A stretch of 64,000 nt of DNA, from assembly GCA_902702965.1 (NCBI GenBank), contig CACRXP010000153.1:287700-351699 (forward strand), read 5' to 3'. The notes beneath the pieces are model-generated. The model was given only the letters and a program-made list of their open reading frames with translations, was not told the DNA's origin and did no database searches. A program made the translations under genes and the position numbers. The DNA is from Spirometra erinaceieuropaei. Lineage: Eukaryota > Platyhelminthes > Cestoda > Diphyllobothriidea > Diphyllobothriidae. Shown piece after piece: positions 33,583 through 45,339 of the stretch. The stretch's first letter is position 1, and the number at the start of each line of letters is the position of its first letter.

Positions 33583-34754
33583 TTTTTTTCATTTAAGCGT
33601 CTTCGAGCTCGGCTGAAGAAGTTGAATTATTCTTCTGGACACGTTTCCTCCTGTGTGAGACAACTGAAATGAGTGTCGCCGGCTGTTTACTAGACGACAA
33701 AATAACGACGACTGAGCAACGATTACTAATTGAAAATTTGGGCAGTGTTAATTAAGCAGTCAAGGAAAACATAACTACGCCAATAATGTGAGGAAACGTG
33801 ACTGAAATTTGGTCCCCTTCTCAATTCTGCCATTTATGAATATTTGGATTTTGAATATGTACCAGTTGAAACCTCACAACAGTCGTAAAAATTCCAACTT
33901 ACACACTGCACGCGCCCAGATTTTATAGGTCCAAAAGAGAATTCCCTGTGCCAAGTATGCTTGGTCGTTCACTGCTATGCGAAGTTGTGACATCTTGTCG
34001 CACAAATTGGACGTGCGTCTTCATACATAAGACTGTGAAGTGGTGTCGCGCTAAGTAAGAATGCACAGGGACCGATGAAAGTAGACCAACGGAAGCGTCT
34101 AAGTCGAATTCTGTGAATGATAATTAACTTTTTAGAAGAGTAAGATGAATGGGACTCAAATGTCGTCAACTGCACATTATGGGTCGACGTCGTAAACACA
34201 AATTAAGGCGAGCTTCGGTTATGCTTTGGGGGTCCAAAGTGTATGCACAATGGGGGCAATTGAAAATAAGGTCAGCAGAAGCAGGATGCTGAATAGCCTC
34301 GTGTGAAACGACAAACGGTTCCATAACTTTTCTGTGAATACTTAGACGGTACTGCTTGGCGTCTGACAGTTGCAACTGTTCCGTATGCAAACCTGCGAGT
34401 GGGCTTCTAACGGTTTTCGATACGCACTTCACGTAAAGGAATGCTTACCAAAATATGAGGTTATTTGGATGGAGTCCCTTTTTCCGTTTGCAAATGCAAA
34501 TTTTGATTTGCATATTGTGATGTGTCTGTTGTCATTTCGTACTTCCACACACGGATTATTCTCCGTCGTCGCAAATGTTGTTTTTTCAGACTAAGGAGTC
34601 AACTACCCCATTTTGGAGCCACTCACTGCATATCGCTTATCCGGCGATTAGTCATATTCCCCGCAGTTGCTAGGCCTATACGTGCAAAACCTAGAATATT
34701 TGAATAACTTGCGCCTGCTCCGCTTTCATCTCGTGCCTATATTGGTAACTTGCC
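33583..34754. other. no recognisable feature
   Basis: Short frames only (up to 88 codons); none resembles a known family. Confidence 0.45.
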
Positions 34755-35735
34755 TAACATAAAATAGGTGGGTAACTCACGAAATGCTAACCAAAATACA
34801 TAAATGCGTTTTTGTTTCGAAAAGATTACTTAAGTAGGATTTTGAAACTAATCATTAAGCAGTATAATACTATAATAATAGTGTTATCGCGGAATGCTAG
34901 CTTTCCAGCAAAATTCTTTCATGCAAGATGCAAAAACCACATTCTGTAAAAAATGACTACTTATGAAGTGTGCCTTTTACATACTGATTTTCGATGTCCT
35001 AAGCAATTTAATTATGTTACGTAAAAACTATGCATAAAGTATTCATTATTTTGCTCATTGGGTAAAAATTGTATTTTCTTCCAGTTTTACACTTGAAAGA
35101 GCGGCATAATTTGGTTTTTAGAAACGTTTTCAGTTGCCGAATAATTTTGAATCCGACCTGTCGTTACGCTTGCATTCAGGGTTTCCGAACAACAAGCCAT
35201 GTATTTTCCGCGTACGGAAAATCATACATTTCTATACGGTATTAGTAAAAGACCATATGGGGTTTTTAAAAGTAAGCAATGGATTTGAGCTATGTAGTTG
35301 GCTTTGCGAGCTACATTAGTAATTGCTGAGACCAGACGTTTTATGAACAACCATTTTACGGTATTGAAAACCCAATTATATCCTTCCCTGGAGTATAAAA
35401 TTGGAAGGAAACGTAATTTTCTTCCGAATGCGTAAAAGAGGGAATACTTATAGGCCTGTTTTCCATGCAATATAATTTAATTTCTAAGGACATCGAAAAT
35501 CAATGAGAAAAATGCATGTTACATGAGTATTCATTATTACAAAGTATAGTTTTGCATGCAAACTAAAGAAGTTCTTTGGAAAGCCGGCATTCCGAAATAA
35601 ATGAATTAATTTAAAAGTCCGTTGCAGAATGACTAGACTTACAACACTACTTAATTAATATTTTTGAAACGAAAACGCATTTCGGAATTTCGGTTGAGAT
35701 TCCATGAATTGGTTCACTTACTGCACATATTGCTG
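34755..35735. repeat. foldback repeat family, diverged copy
   Basis: Arms at about 34,755-35,110 and 35,350-35,735 are imperfect reverse complements. The middle segment (GTTGCCGAATAATTTTGAATCC) matches the loop of the 23 kb element (ATTGCCGAAAAATTTGGAGCC). The right arm ends in CGCATTTCGGAATTTCGG as in the other copies. Confidence 0.7.
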
Positions 35736-35839
35736 AGTGCCATATGTTACATGCGTGCTGTTGAAATGAAATATGCCTATCGATCCAAGATACCGGTCTT
35801 AAAATAGCATTCCGGCGCATAAAGAGTGAAACAAAGACT

Positions 35840-36700
35840 TATACTCAATGGTGTAGCGTACGCAACCTTTTTCTGGCGCTGCTACTTTGTGCATGTAGAT
35901 TTTAATAAAAAAGTGCACATAGCTTACAACAACCATCAGTTTATTTGGAAATCTAATGTTCTGATTCATCTGCTGCTAGTAGGACGATGATCTTTATTAT
36001 ACGAACTTTTGTGTACGAGGAAGGCCGGCCTAATTCAACCACGACAACTGCATTATTATGCGGCCCTCTGAGCAAATAAAAGAATTAAAGTTTTTTCATA
36101 ACTTGCTTATATCCAGAACCGCATCTCTTGTTCTTGTTAATGACAAAGGAAGAATTTGGGCTCTTGGCCAACATATGGGTTTTCCAGTTCCAAAAAAGAA
36201 CTGCGTCTACTTGAATTGATGAGTAGTCCTCTCCACCTCGACGTATTATTAACGTTTTTGAGACGATTACTATCGCAAACGAACGCTCTCGATAATGTTT
36301 TTCGTTGTTTGTCTGGGGGTCGCTCAGCGACAGTTCCTCGCACTGTTTTCAATCGTAGTCTACATATGTTTCAGTATGTATTCATCAAGAAGTGTTAAAT
36401 TCAAAAGGTATTGTAGGTCGATGTTCGTCGACAACGTTACATGTGGACATTGGACGGTTGATCAGCTAATATACCGCAGCATGTGAAAATTAACGCATTT
36501 CCTGATAATATGCCGTCTGGATTACTAAACACCATAAGGGTGTCTCAGTGAAACTATCCAGTTGGGCAATAATTTTTATGAAAATCATCAGAAATCAATT
36601 ATATTTTAAAATAATCCACAGTATTTATGTTGGAAATGTATACGTGCCCGTCGTTTATGTTTTTGTCTGGCTGATACAAATCAGTTAATACATGTATATT
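35840..36700. repeat. tandem unit 1 of a roughly 1 kb repeat
   Basis: Aligns in the same orientation with 36,895-38,060: ACTCAATGGTGTAGCGTACG matches ATTCAATGGCGTAGCATATG, and TATGTTTCAGTATGTATTCATC matches TATGTTTCAGTCTTCATTCAT further in. The short frames in it (80 codons on plus at 36,156-36,398) are not clearly conserved in unit 2. Confidence 0.65.
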
Positions 36701-36894
36701 TATAATTATCAATTTTCGCATTTTCCTACGTTGCATTTTTACATTATACAGAAAAGCACATATTGCGAACACTTCTTAATGGTTACTGTATTTCCAATCA
36801 AATTAGAACTAGATACAGGACATCGACGATGCGTTCACAAAGCGTTTACCACATGTTAAAATGCATATAATTAGTATTCTAGTATTTGACTAAA

Positions 36895-38060
36895 TCCTAT
36901 ATTCAATGGCGTAGCATATGTTGCTTTTTTTCCGGTATCGCCACTCTGCCCACATGTGGCTGCATCAAAAAATTGAACAAAACTAGCAACAACTATCTGT
37001 ACACTTTGAAGCTTGCTATTCTGATTTTCCTGCTGCTAAGAGAATAACGACCCCTATTAAACGAAATATTGAGGATGAAAAAAATAGAATTAACTTAACC
37101 GCGATCATTGTATTTCTGTTAATTTTTGATGAGAAGACTAGAATTCATTACAGCACATTCATGATATTGGCATCGGAATTTGAACCTGTGTGCCCTCTTG
37201 AGAAGATAAAGAAGACAAAATCACTCCAGAACTTGTGCGAAATCTGAACTGCATCTGATAACTCTCAAGAATAACACAGAATTTATACTATACACTGTAA
37301 TACTTCCGACTTCAAACAGAATCTAGTAGTTGGAGCGAAGTCCGGTCGGATTTTGTTTTGTGACCACACTTGCCGTACACTAGCTCCAGACTAACACCTT
37401 ACCCCTAAGCCTAAACCCGACCATTAACCCCCAGCCTTAGTCCCTAACCCCAACACCTTACTCTTTATCCCAAACCCCAACCCATAACCCTGATACCTAG
37501 CTCCAAACCCTAACCTCTAACGCGCATGACTGCAAAATATAATCCCACCCGAAGTCCCCGTCACTCGGATATATTAGTGATATCCTCGATACATTTGCTT
37601 ACACAGTCATGCTGCGTTTGCTCCTCGGTAAATGCAGTCATTATTTGGAATGCTGCACCTTAAAATGACGATTCTGCGCAGAATTACTCCGTGTTGGAAA
37701 AGTGCTGGGAATTTCTTACGTCCGTCTCTTGACCATCTTCCTCCGACTCGCTCACTGAGGGACGGGCTCCTACCTGTCGCTCAGCTTTCCGCATCCTGGT
37801 CTTATTTGAAGTCTATGTTTCAGTCTTCATTCATTGACAAGTGTCACTTTCGACCGATGTTCGGCAGTGAAGTTACATGTAAGCGAAAGATTGGTGATTA
37901 ACCATTACGCCAGAAAATGCGAAAATTGACTCACTCAATAATGAAAGCCTGTCTTTACCGCCAAAAAAACACAAGGATGCCTCAATGTAATTACCCCACT
38001 GAGCAACAACGATCATTATTACATTTCAGAAATCAGATATATTTCAAAATTTACGAGCAA
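36895..38060. repeat. tandem unit 2, interrupted by telomere-like DNA
   Basis: Second copy of the unit at 35.84 kb. About 300 bases (37,320-37,600) have no counterpart in unit 1 and contain the telomere-like tract. Its longest frame (89 codons, 37,632-37,901) has no recognised domain. Confidence 0.65.
37390..37525. repeat. degenerate telomere-like tract (CCCTAA-type)
   Basis: Repeated CCCTAAx, CCCCAAC and CCTAACC words in one orientation over about 135 bases, consistent with a decayed interstitial run of the metazoan telomere repeat. It interrupts a duplicated unit. Confidence 0.75.
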
Positions 38061-41000
38061 TGCATTTAAGGCAGTTTGAGCCGTGCACCTCATTAATTTT
38101 AAAAATTTACTTTTTCCTCACGTGTATGTTCTTGTCTAACTTGATGGGATAAAGTTTTCTTTGTGTTAAATAGATAACTGTATCAAGTAAAACGTCGACG
38201 CTTTGGCTCCATGACGGCATTAGGCGTGAGTGAATCTGCAACAAACAACTTTCAGTTCGCTCAAGTCTGAAGACGACATGAGGAACAATCGTCGACAATT
38301 ATTCTACTTAAGCAATATTTGCCCGGAATGATCTTAAAGCAATTAAGACATGTTTACCTTAAATATACCTATTCAATTTCTCCTCTTTTCCCAAAGAACG
38401 TGCTTGGCTACAAATTATATTTCTTAGGATGTTGCCTTCCGATATATTTATTTCTACACTTTATCCTGCCTTGAATAACAGAAACACTCATATTCATGCG
38501 ATTCGGAAACACTCAGATTTTCCCAGTATCCAGCTTGCGAATCATATCAAATGTCTGAATGTACGTGTTAGAGTCAAGTATTCTTATGCGTGACTGAAGT
38601 CTCTGGTGTAATATGCAGATATGTAATATCTATGTTTAGCTGGCAAGGAACACGTGTCTGTGACATGACAATTTGTTTCCAGCATAACAATGATGTCTGA
38701 GAGGAAGAGCATGTTCGAAGAGGTTGTAGCGACATTTAAGTCCGTTTTGGATTTAATCAGTTATAATACGTTTGTTAAATAACTCAGCACAACCTTGAAT
38801 GAGACAAAGAACTAGCACGTGCATTTTTACCTGCTAACGACTTTGTTCTTATTTACTAGATTCTAACTGTTGGGATACTTCTATCTTCATTTCCCGGATA
38901 GCTTGCTTACTGTACGCAACTAATGGACTTATCAATTGCAAGGTCTTGAAAAAACCCTTAGAATACTTGCGTTCTTACGGAATCCTCCATTTAAAGTTCA
39001 GTTCAATCACATCACTATACGTCCTTTTTCAGTCCCTATAAAATGAAACTTACTGCATTTGCTGTTCAACCTCACGCATAACTGATCAGAAACACTTCGC
39101 CTGTCATCTGTAATTCCCCCCACCTTCTGGTCACGGCCACCGGGCACGTCAATTTCATTTTCATAGTCAAATGTTTACGCACATCTGAAGGTCAAAAGAT
39201 CAAACTAATGTCAAACGGACTACCCTTCGGTGGTAAAATCTCCTAAGTGTGTCATCCAACAATTTTCTGTGTCTGATAAAACGCGACTAGTTATATATTG
39301 TACTGCGGTCGGCCATAAAGTTAAACAGTCATTTTGAAATAATACTGACAATTACTTGGGACAATGCGAAGAATATTCCTGCCGTACTTCCATCCAGCTG
39401 CCAGTGATGCAAATAAATCAGTGCTTATATATGGTGGCATTAAATTCGACGGCAGAATTAGTTACTTACATGTTTACTTATAGCCCAGTTTCCCTTTAGG
39501 TATTATTTCGTCTCTTTTTAAGGCATACCTCATATTTCAGTGGCCCTAACACTTTTTGCACGAACGTCTTTTATAAAATGTAAAGTCGAAAACAATATCC
39601 GTGTTTTTTTCTAAATTTTCTCTTTTCTGTTTGAGTTATATTGTTGGTTTATTAAGAGGCCAAGATTTACAGTGCAAATGATGCCTATATCAATCCGGTA
39701 ATGAAATTGGCTGTGGCATGACAGTTTTTTTCAGCATAGCAATGCAGTTTTTGACGAAGTACACCCATAATCATCTAGGAGGATGTTTCGAAGTCGCAGA
39801 AGCCCTTAGACGCCCTCGTATTCTGGACTTAGCATTGCGATTCCTTTACAACGTGACCAACGTAAGTGTGCAGCAATTTTTTTTTTCACTATGAACATTC
39901 GACACAATTAGAACTGACTATTTTTTCTCAGTTTATCACTGACCATGTACATCCTGCCTAGGCATTTGCAGTTTACCTTACTTTTTGGCAGGTTAGATAT
40001 TTTTGTGGGCTGATCATAAGCCTGTTTTACCAAATCAAAGGTAAAATGCATTATTGTATGCCATATGGCGGAATATGTTATGACGATATCTCTCAAATCT
40101 TTCGTCCAGCTCTCCCTTTATAGCTAATTATGCCCAGACAAAATCGCAGCGTGGGATATGGGGTCGGATGGACATTGTGCTCGTCGTTAAATTCGGCCGA
40201 ATATGTATGACTGATTCAATTGGCGGCAGACACCTGTGTCCTCTGTGGCGGAGATTTTGTCCTCGTCAGTCTCGTAGGTGTGGCCGTATCGTTATCAAAT
40301 GAGCAGCAATTCAGGGGTTAGCGTCGATTCCCCTCCTAACTTTTACTGAATATTGGGCCAGTCGCAGTAGGAGTAACAGTCTAGTTTTATTGGGGTGGTT
40401 GTTTTGTCCGAAACTGCACCGAAGCCATTAAACTTATTTAATCATTTCCTATGGATGCAGGGTATCATGCAGCTTCCTGACCTGATACCTAATGGTTTGC
40501 TGAATGTTCTATGTAACTCCAACTGCACTTGCGGTTTACTAACAGTCGTCTGTCACTGATAGGACAAATCGGATTCCGACTCATACGTGCATTGGAGTTA
40601 GGCATAGCGCGTAAGTGGGCATTTTATGTTCGACACTTTCGCGTTCTGAAAACCTGCATACACTCCTTTTTATCAGCGGAAATCCCGAATGCGTAAAGTC
40701 ACATGCAATTCGGACTGGCTGAAGTTTAGTCTAGCTAAATGTGGCTTAAGCATCCTCTGATAAAATATTACATTGCGCAGGGGACAGACATGCATTTTCA
40801 AAGAACGTCGTCTATATAAACGCATGTAGTAAGTTCCCCGATCGTCATCTTGATTGCTGAGATTTACCATTTGAGGGATGTCGCGCTTTTAGCATTCGTT
40901 TGTTTTCCGACGAATCACCACTGACATTTCTGTATCAAAAATGTTTCCGCTCAAAGTTCTTCCATGACCTGAGAAGCTACGGATGAACCTAAATTTCCAT

Positions 41001-42184
41001 CACGATTTTCTTTCTTCTTCGAATTTGAGAGCACCGAGGGAGTATAAACTTGGCAGGGGGCCCTGACAAATCTTCGTTTAACATTTTTATATCCCAGAGA
41101 AAAAAGTTAAGTAGGCAATGAAGGCTGATATCGACATATGTTAGGTCCGTTTTTCTTTTAGAAGAGACATGAATTATCATGCCTCATTAAAAAAGATTAT
41201 TAAAATGAAATGAATTCAGCAATTTCTTGTCACATTTTTACATTTTTCAAATTTACTTTTATAGGACGTGATGAGCCAGTTTACTCCACAGGCAGTTTGT
41301 TTGGGAAAAATAATGTAGTTAAGAGAGATATTACTCCCTTTGATTGTCGAGTCTTCCTTAGGCTGCTGTCTCGTTATGGCCTTATCCCTCGACCTAAGCC
41401 GGAAACCCCACTGTAGCTGTTCCGAACTTATATTTCGTAGAACAGCATCTCGGGGTAGAAAGATTTATACCGAATAAAACCACATGAGATGGAAACGCAT
41501 CAGTTGATAACAGTCTGGCGAATGATGTGTTTGGTGTACATTAAATGTAAGGGCTGTGCTGAGATAACCGCTGACTGTCTTCTAAATTACTGCTTCGCAT
41601 CAAAATGGATAGTCTGATTTTCCCGTTTGCATCCTTTGATCTATGTGTAAGATATTCGGTCTTAGGAAAAGTGAAATTTCACCTATTTTTTTGACATATA
41701 TTTCGAAACGAAGATGCAATTTCTACGTATTACAGAGTCTTCTTTCATTTCTTGTAGACGGTGAGTTATTGACTTCATTTTGCCACGAGGCACGCATATT
41801 GGGGTGGGGGGGTAGCTAGTGTTCATAAAGATGGTACATAAAGGGGTATCTTGTTTATTGCTTAGTAATACTGATGACACCACTCAGGTGGGCATGAGAT
41901 GCATATGTTTTGTTAAAATTAAAATCGTATACGGATGCGGAATAATTCGGAAAATTAGCACCCGCATATAGTAGTAGCGTATAGTGTGCCGCATCGAAAA
42001 ATCTTACCTTACATTACAGATATGGCATACCTTCTGTATTTTAAGCAGCACGCATATAACATTTGCGGTGGGTTTTGGCAGTCTAATATCCTATGGCAGA
42101 AAAATTCAGACCTAACAGTAGGTAAAATAATCGCGAAGGGTAACAGACAATTTTATGGATGAAGTAGCTGTGCCCGGACACGCG
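38061..42184. other. no recognisable feature
   Basis: Four kilobases with no supported gene. A weak likeness between 38,655-38,700 and 39,710-39,760 (GCATGACA then TTTCAGCATA-CAATG) may be an old repeat. Short frames show no domain. Confidence 0.4.
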
Positions 42185-42840
42185 TTGTTGGGGCTCAGGT
42201 GAATTTAAAATATCTGTTGGATAATTCACCTGTCTCGTCTGCTTCCACAACAGTGTCGACTGACGTATATGCGACTGTCTCGCTTTGAATCTTACACTGA
42301 ATACTATGGTTAAGATGGTACGCATGTTTGTTTCTGGCCGCAAGAATAGCTCGTTCGCTTATTCAGTCGTGATTATTGAAAGTGGTCTAAATAGTGGGAC
42401 ACACCTCTTCAACCAATTTCCCTTTTAAGGTCACTAAAATACCGGGGCTAAGACGTAGGGAAACCCTTCTTGTAGTCGGATCAGCGGACACCTTTTGAAT
42501 TCCATATTGCCAGCAATTACTATGAGATGCCTCAGCTAATCGGTAGTTTTGCAGCTAGACACGCATATTTGTAGCTGATTTTGTTATCCGGATTTGCGCC
42601 ACAAAGGAATGTTCTTCAGTCAGGCATTTATTTCGTCTGCTATTGCCGATGGAGGAATTACAGGCACTGTTTATCTGAAGTCTCTTGCAAGCGGTAGCAG
42701 TAATATCTCCAAATCGTCTCTTCTTTCGAGCAAATCTTACAATGTCCGATTGAGGGCCTCGAGTGCTTTTGCTTACGGAGCAAGTCGACATCAAACGAAA
42801 CAGCAGAAGATCGCTCGGATGAACACAGTTCCGGTTAATT
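42185..42840 (-). pseudogene. Pif1-like helicase relic, copy 1
   Basis: Same layout as copy 2 at 43.3-44.0 kb, more decayed. On the minus strand, a frame contains GDITATACKRLQINSACNSS and ends with ITKSATNMRV, comparable to the GDFRQTLPVI...CLKSS...TNMRV stretch of Pif1-type helicases. Further on, a segment gives VNYPTDILNSPEP, comparable to the family's VNYPTEFLNSLxxPG. The frames are disconnected and the Walker B aspartate-glutamate pair is not readable. Such helicases occur in Helitrons and as host genes; which source applies is not resolved. Confidence 0.6.
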
Positions 42841-43147
42841 AGGAACTTGTTTCGCGATTTCTTAAGTACATATACCCAACCATTATTAACGCTTCGCTAT
42901 AGATTCCTGCCCTGAAATCAGCATTTGGGATTTTCCCTGTGTGGTCGACAGAAGATATCCTCAGCCATATGCGATTTATATTTCTCCCATTATTCTGTTG
43001 GAGATGAAGTACAGCAGGTCGTCAGTATCATCTCAAGCAATGCACTTATTCGATGTGGATGGAACGTGTTGCCCGTAACACTAACGCATACGCCCCAGTA
43101 TCGGTTGTTTTCCAATAAATTGAGAGCCCGGCATGCACTATGCACTT

Positions 43148-43316
43148 TAACCTAACCTGATACATTAACACAAAAATTTTACCAAAAACGTGACACTGAA
43201 CAATTGTCATTGAACCTAATCTTAAATCCAACGTTGAAGCCTAACCCCAGCCATAAAAACTTATTTTAGTACTTACCCTTAACCTTTACCTAAAACCAAA
43301 ACCTAACCCACAACCA
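43148..43316. repeat. degenerate telomere-like tract (CCTAAC-type)
   Basis: ACCTAACC, GCCTAACCCC, CCCTTAACC and AACCTAACCC words over about 170 bases, same orientation as the tracts at 37.4 and 44.1 kb. It directly abuts helicase relic copy 2. Confidence 0.7.
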
Positions 43317-43317
43317 G

Positions 43318-44010
43318 GTGAACTTTGAAATTCATTGGGATAATTACTTGCCTCGTCTGCTTTCACAGCACTGCCGAATGACGTGTATGTGATTGTCCCG
43401 CTCTGAATTCTACAGAGAATAATATGTTTAAGATGGAACAGATTTTTTTTGTTGGCCGTAAGCATAGCTGATTCGCTAAATCTTTTATGATTGCTGTAAT
43501 TTGTCTGAATATTGGGAAACAAATTTTCAACCAATTCCGCTTTTGAGGACACTAAATTGCGATAGTAAAAGGTAGGGAAATGCTTCCTGATGTCGGATCA
43601 CCCGACACCGTTGCATTCAAAATTTCCAATAATTAGTGTGAGAATACCTCAGCTGATCGTCGGCTGTGCAGTTAGACACGCACAATTTTACCACCTGGCC
43701 TAGGCGCCACAAAGAAGCCTATTTCAGGCGGGTTTTTATTTCGGCCGCTGCTGTCCATCAATGAATTACAGGCCGAGTTCACCTGCAGTCTCCTACAAGC
43801 AGTAGCAGTAATGTCTCCAAATGGTCTGCTGCTTCCGCGCCAACATGCAGTGGTCGATCTAGGGCCTCGAGTGCTTTCTTGTGTACCATTGTACATTCAT
43901 CCCAGACAATAAGTTTACATTTCTGTAGTACGTTTCCCATCCAGGATGCCTTGAAAATTTTGCAAGCTGAAGTTTCAATGAATTGCAAATTCAAAGGCAA
44001 TTTCGGATGC
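43318..44010 (-). pseudogene. Pif1-like helicase relic, copy 2
   Basis: On the minus strand, in order: LNLQFIETSACKIFKAS, KCKLIVWDECTMVHKKALEALDR (Walker B, Asp-Glu, at about 43,895-43,909), LLLLLVGDCR (family: LLAGDFRQ), then in another frame RRLQVNSACNS and KIVRV (family TNMRV), and at 43,286-43,552 ELVENLFPNIQTNY, SESAMLTANKK and ASNYPNEFQSSPG. The last part matches the Pif1/Helitron C-terminal pattern VFPNIxxNY...ERAILAxKN...NYPTEFLNS. The Walker A part lies beyond the detectable homology. Several frameshifts make it a pseudogene. Confidence 0.75.
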
Positions 44011-44039
44011 GCGGTTGTACTCTGAGTGGTTGAGAAATA

Positions 44040-44155
44040 GTTGTCCTAACTCTCAACCCTACCTACTAGCCCTAACTCTAACTTCTACCCTCAAACCTGA
44101 CCCCTAACCGTAACACCTAACCCTAACTCTTAACCCTTACCCAAACTCTAGTGTA
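44040..44155. repeat. degenerate telomere-like tract (CCCTAA-type)
   Basis: CCCTAACTCTAAC, CCCCTAACCG, CACCTAACCCTAAC and CTTAACCC words over about 115 bases. It starts 30 bases from the end of helicase relic copy 2. Confidence 0.8.
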
Positions 44156-44299
44156 TCCATCATGTGGACCTACATAATCACGTCCTAATACCAGCGTTAG
44201 TGAATACAGATACGCAGGGCTTTATAAACAGACATTACATGGTCTGAAAAACTTTATAATTAGAAACCCTTACAAAACAGAGTTATGACCGACCTTCGA

Positions 44300-44760
44300 T
44301 TATAAATATTGCTGAAGACTTATTTGCCTTTAAAAGGTGTAGACAATGAAAATGTTTCGTATGTTTTCTCTGACGTATATTTGAATTTCTGTGACAATCG
44401 AAAAACATTGAGAGACATGCAAACTAGTTAATTAGCCATCTTTTGCAAAGACTATTTTTCCAGGCGGCCTGAAAAGTTCATTGGCAGGCCGGCATCCTGA
44501 ATTAGCTGAATCCTTATGAGACTATGCTGCACGGAGACTAATATTATATCCCTAGTTATGCAATCTTTCAAGTCGAAAACGCATTTTAAAATTTCGGCAA
44601 GCGTTTCATAAGTTAGCATACCTCCAGTTTTAGGAGGAAACCATACGGGTTTCAGTGGATTTGAGCCATATTGTAAACCCTTTGTAGACATAGTGATTTA
44701 AGAACAGGCATGTGATGGCTTTAAAACGTCATTAATATAATCTTTTTAAATTCGAATTAC
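44300..44760. repeat. foldback repeat family, rearranged partial copy
   Basis: The arm with AGGCCGGCATCCTGAATTAG and CGCATTTTAAAATTTCGG matches the right arms at 23.9 and 35.6 kb. It is followed by a middle-segment piece (GGATTTGAGCCATATTGTAAA) that also occurs reversed at 19,055-19,095. Confidence 0.55.
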
Positions 44761-45339
44761 ATCCTTCCTCCAAGCACACCTCCTGTGTATACATTTTGAC
44801 AGTCATTTTGTCAGGTTCGTTAGCGACATAAATACTTGTGACCCTTCAGCTGCGACGCAGGTCAGAAGGTAGCGTTCGCCGCACCGTGTTATAACCGGAC
44901 CTCATATAATTCAGCCTATGATTAGTTTTATTGGTACCTTTAGGTTCTACTCGCCTTTAAGGTGAATTCCAGGTAAAATCGAAATATCTTTCCCGTGCTA
45001 GCGTGTCGACGCTGTCGACGAACACTCTGCGCACGAATCGCCCTTGTCGGACACCATCACCGCTTAGCCGCTACAATATCAGCATTGATCCTTTTCTGCT
45101 GTAAATTGCTTCCGGTAAGACTGTCGAGGCTGGCAATCTGACAGTGCTTGGTGGGAATGGCCAAAGTGCGCCGCTGGTGATTCCCACTATTTGTAGTCAG
45201 AGAAATTTTTGTAATTAACAAGATATCACCACTAGGCTAACATCTGTTAGCAACAAAAAAGGCCACTTCCATCAAGAAAAGAGAGCCATTCTTTTACGCA
45301 GAAACGAATTCAGTCCCCATTGTACTGCCATCGCGAAAG
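44761..45339. other. no recognisable feature
   Basis: Slightly GC-richer around 45,000-45,180; no frame or repeat match. Confidence 0.4.

Noticed and set aside
38655..39800. possible direct repeat between 38.66 and 39.71 kb
   Set aside because: Only short shared words; too weak to call.
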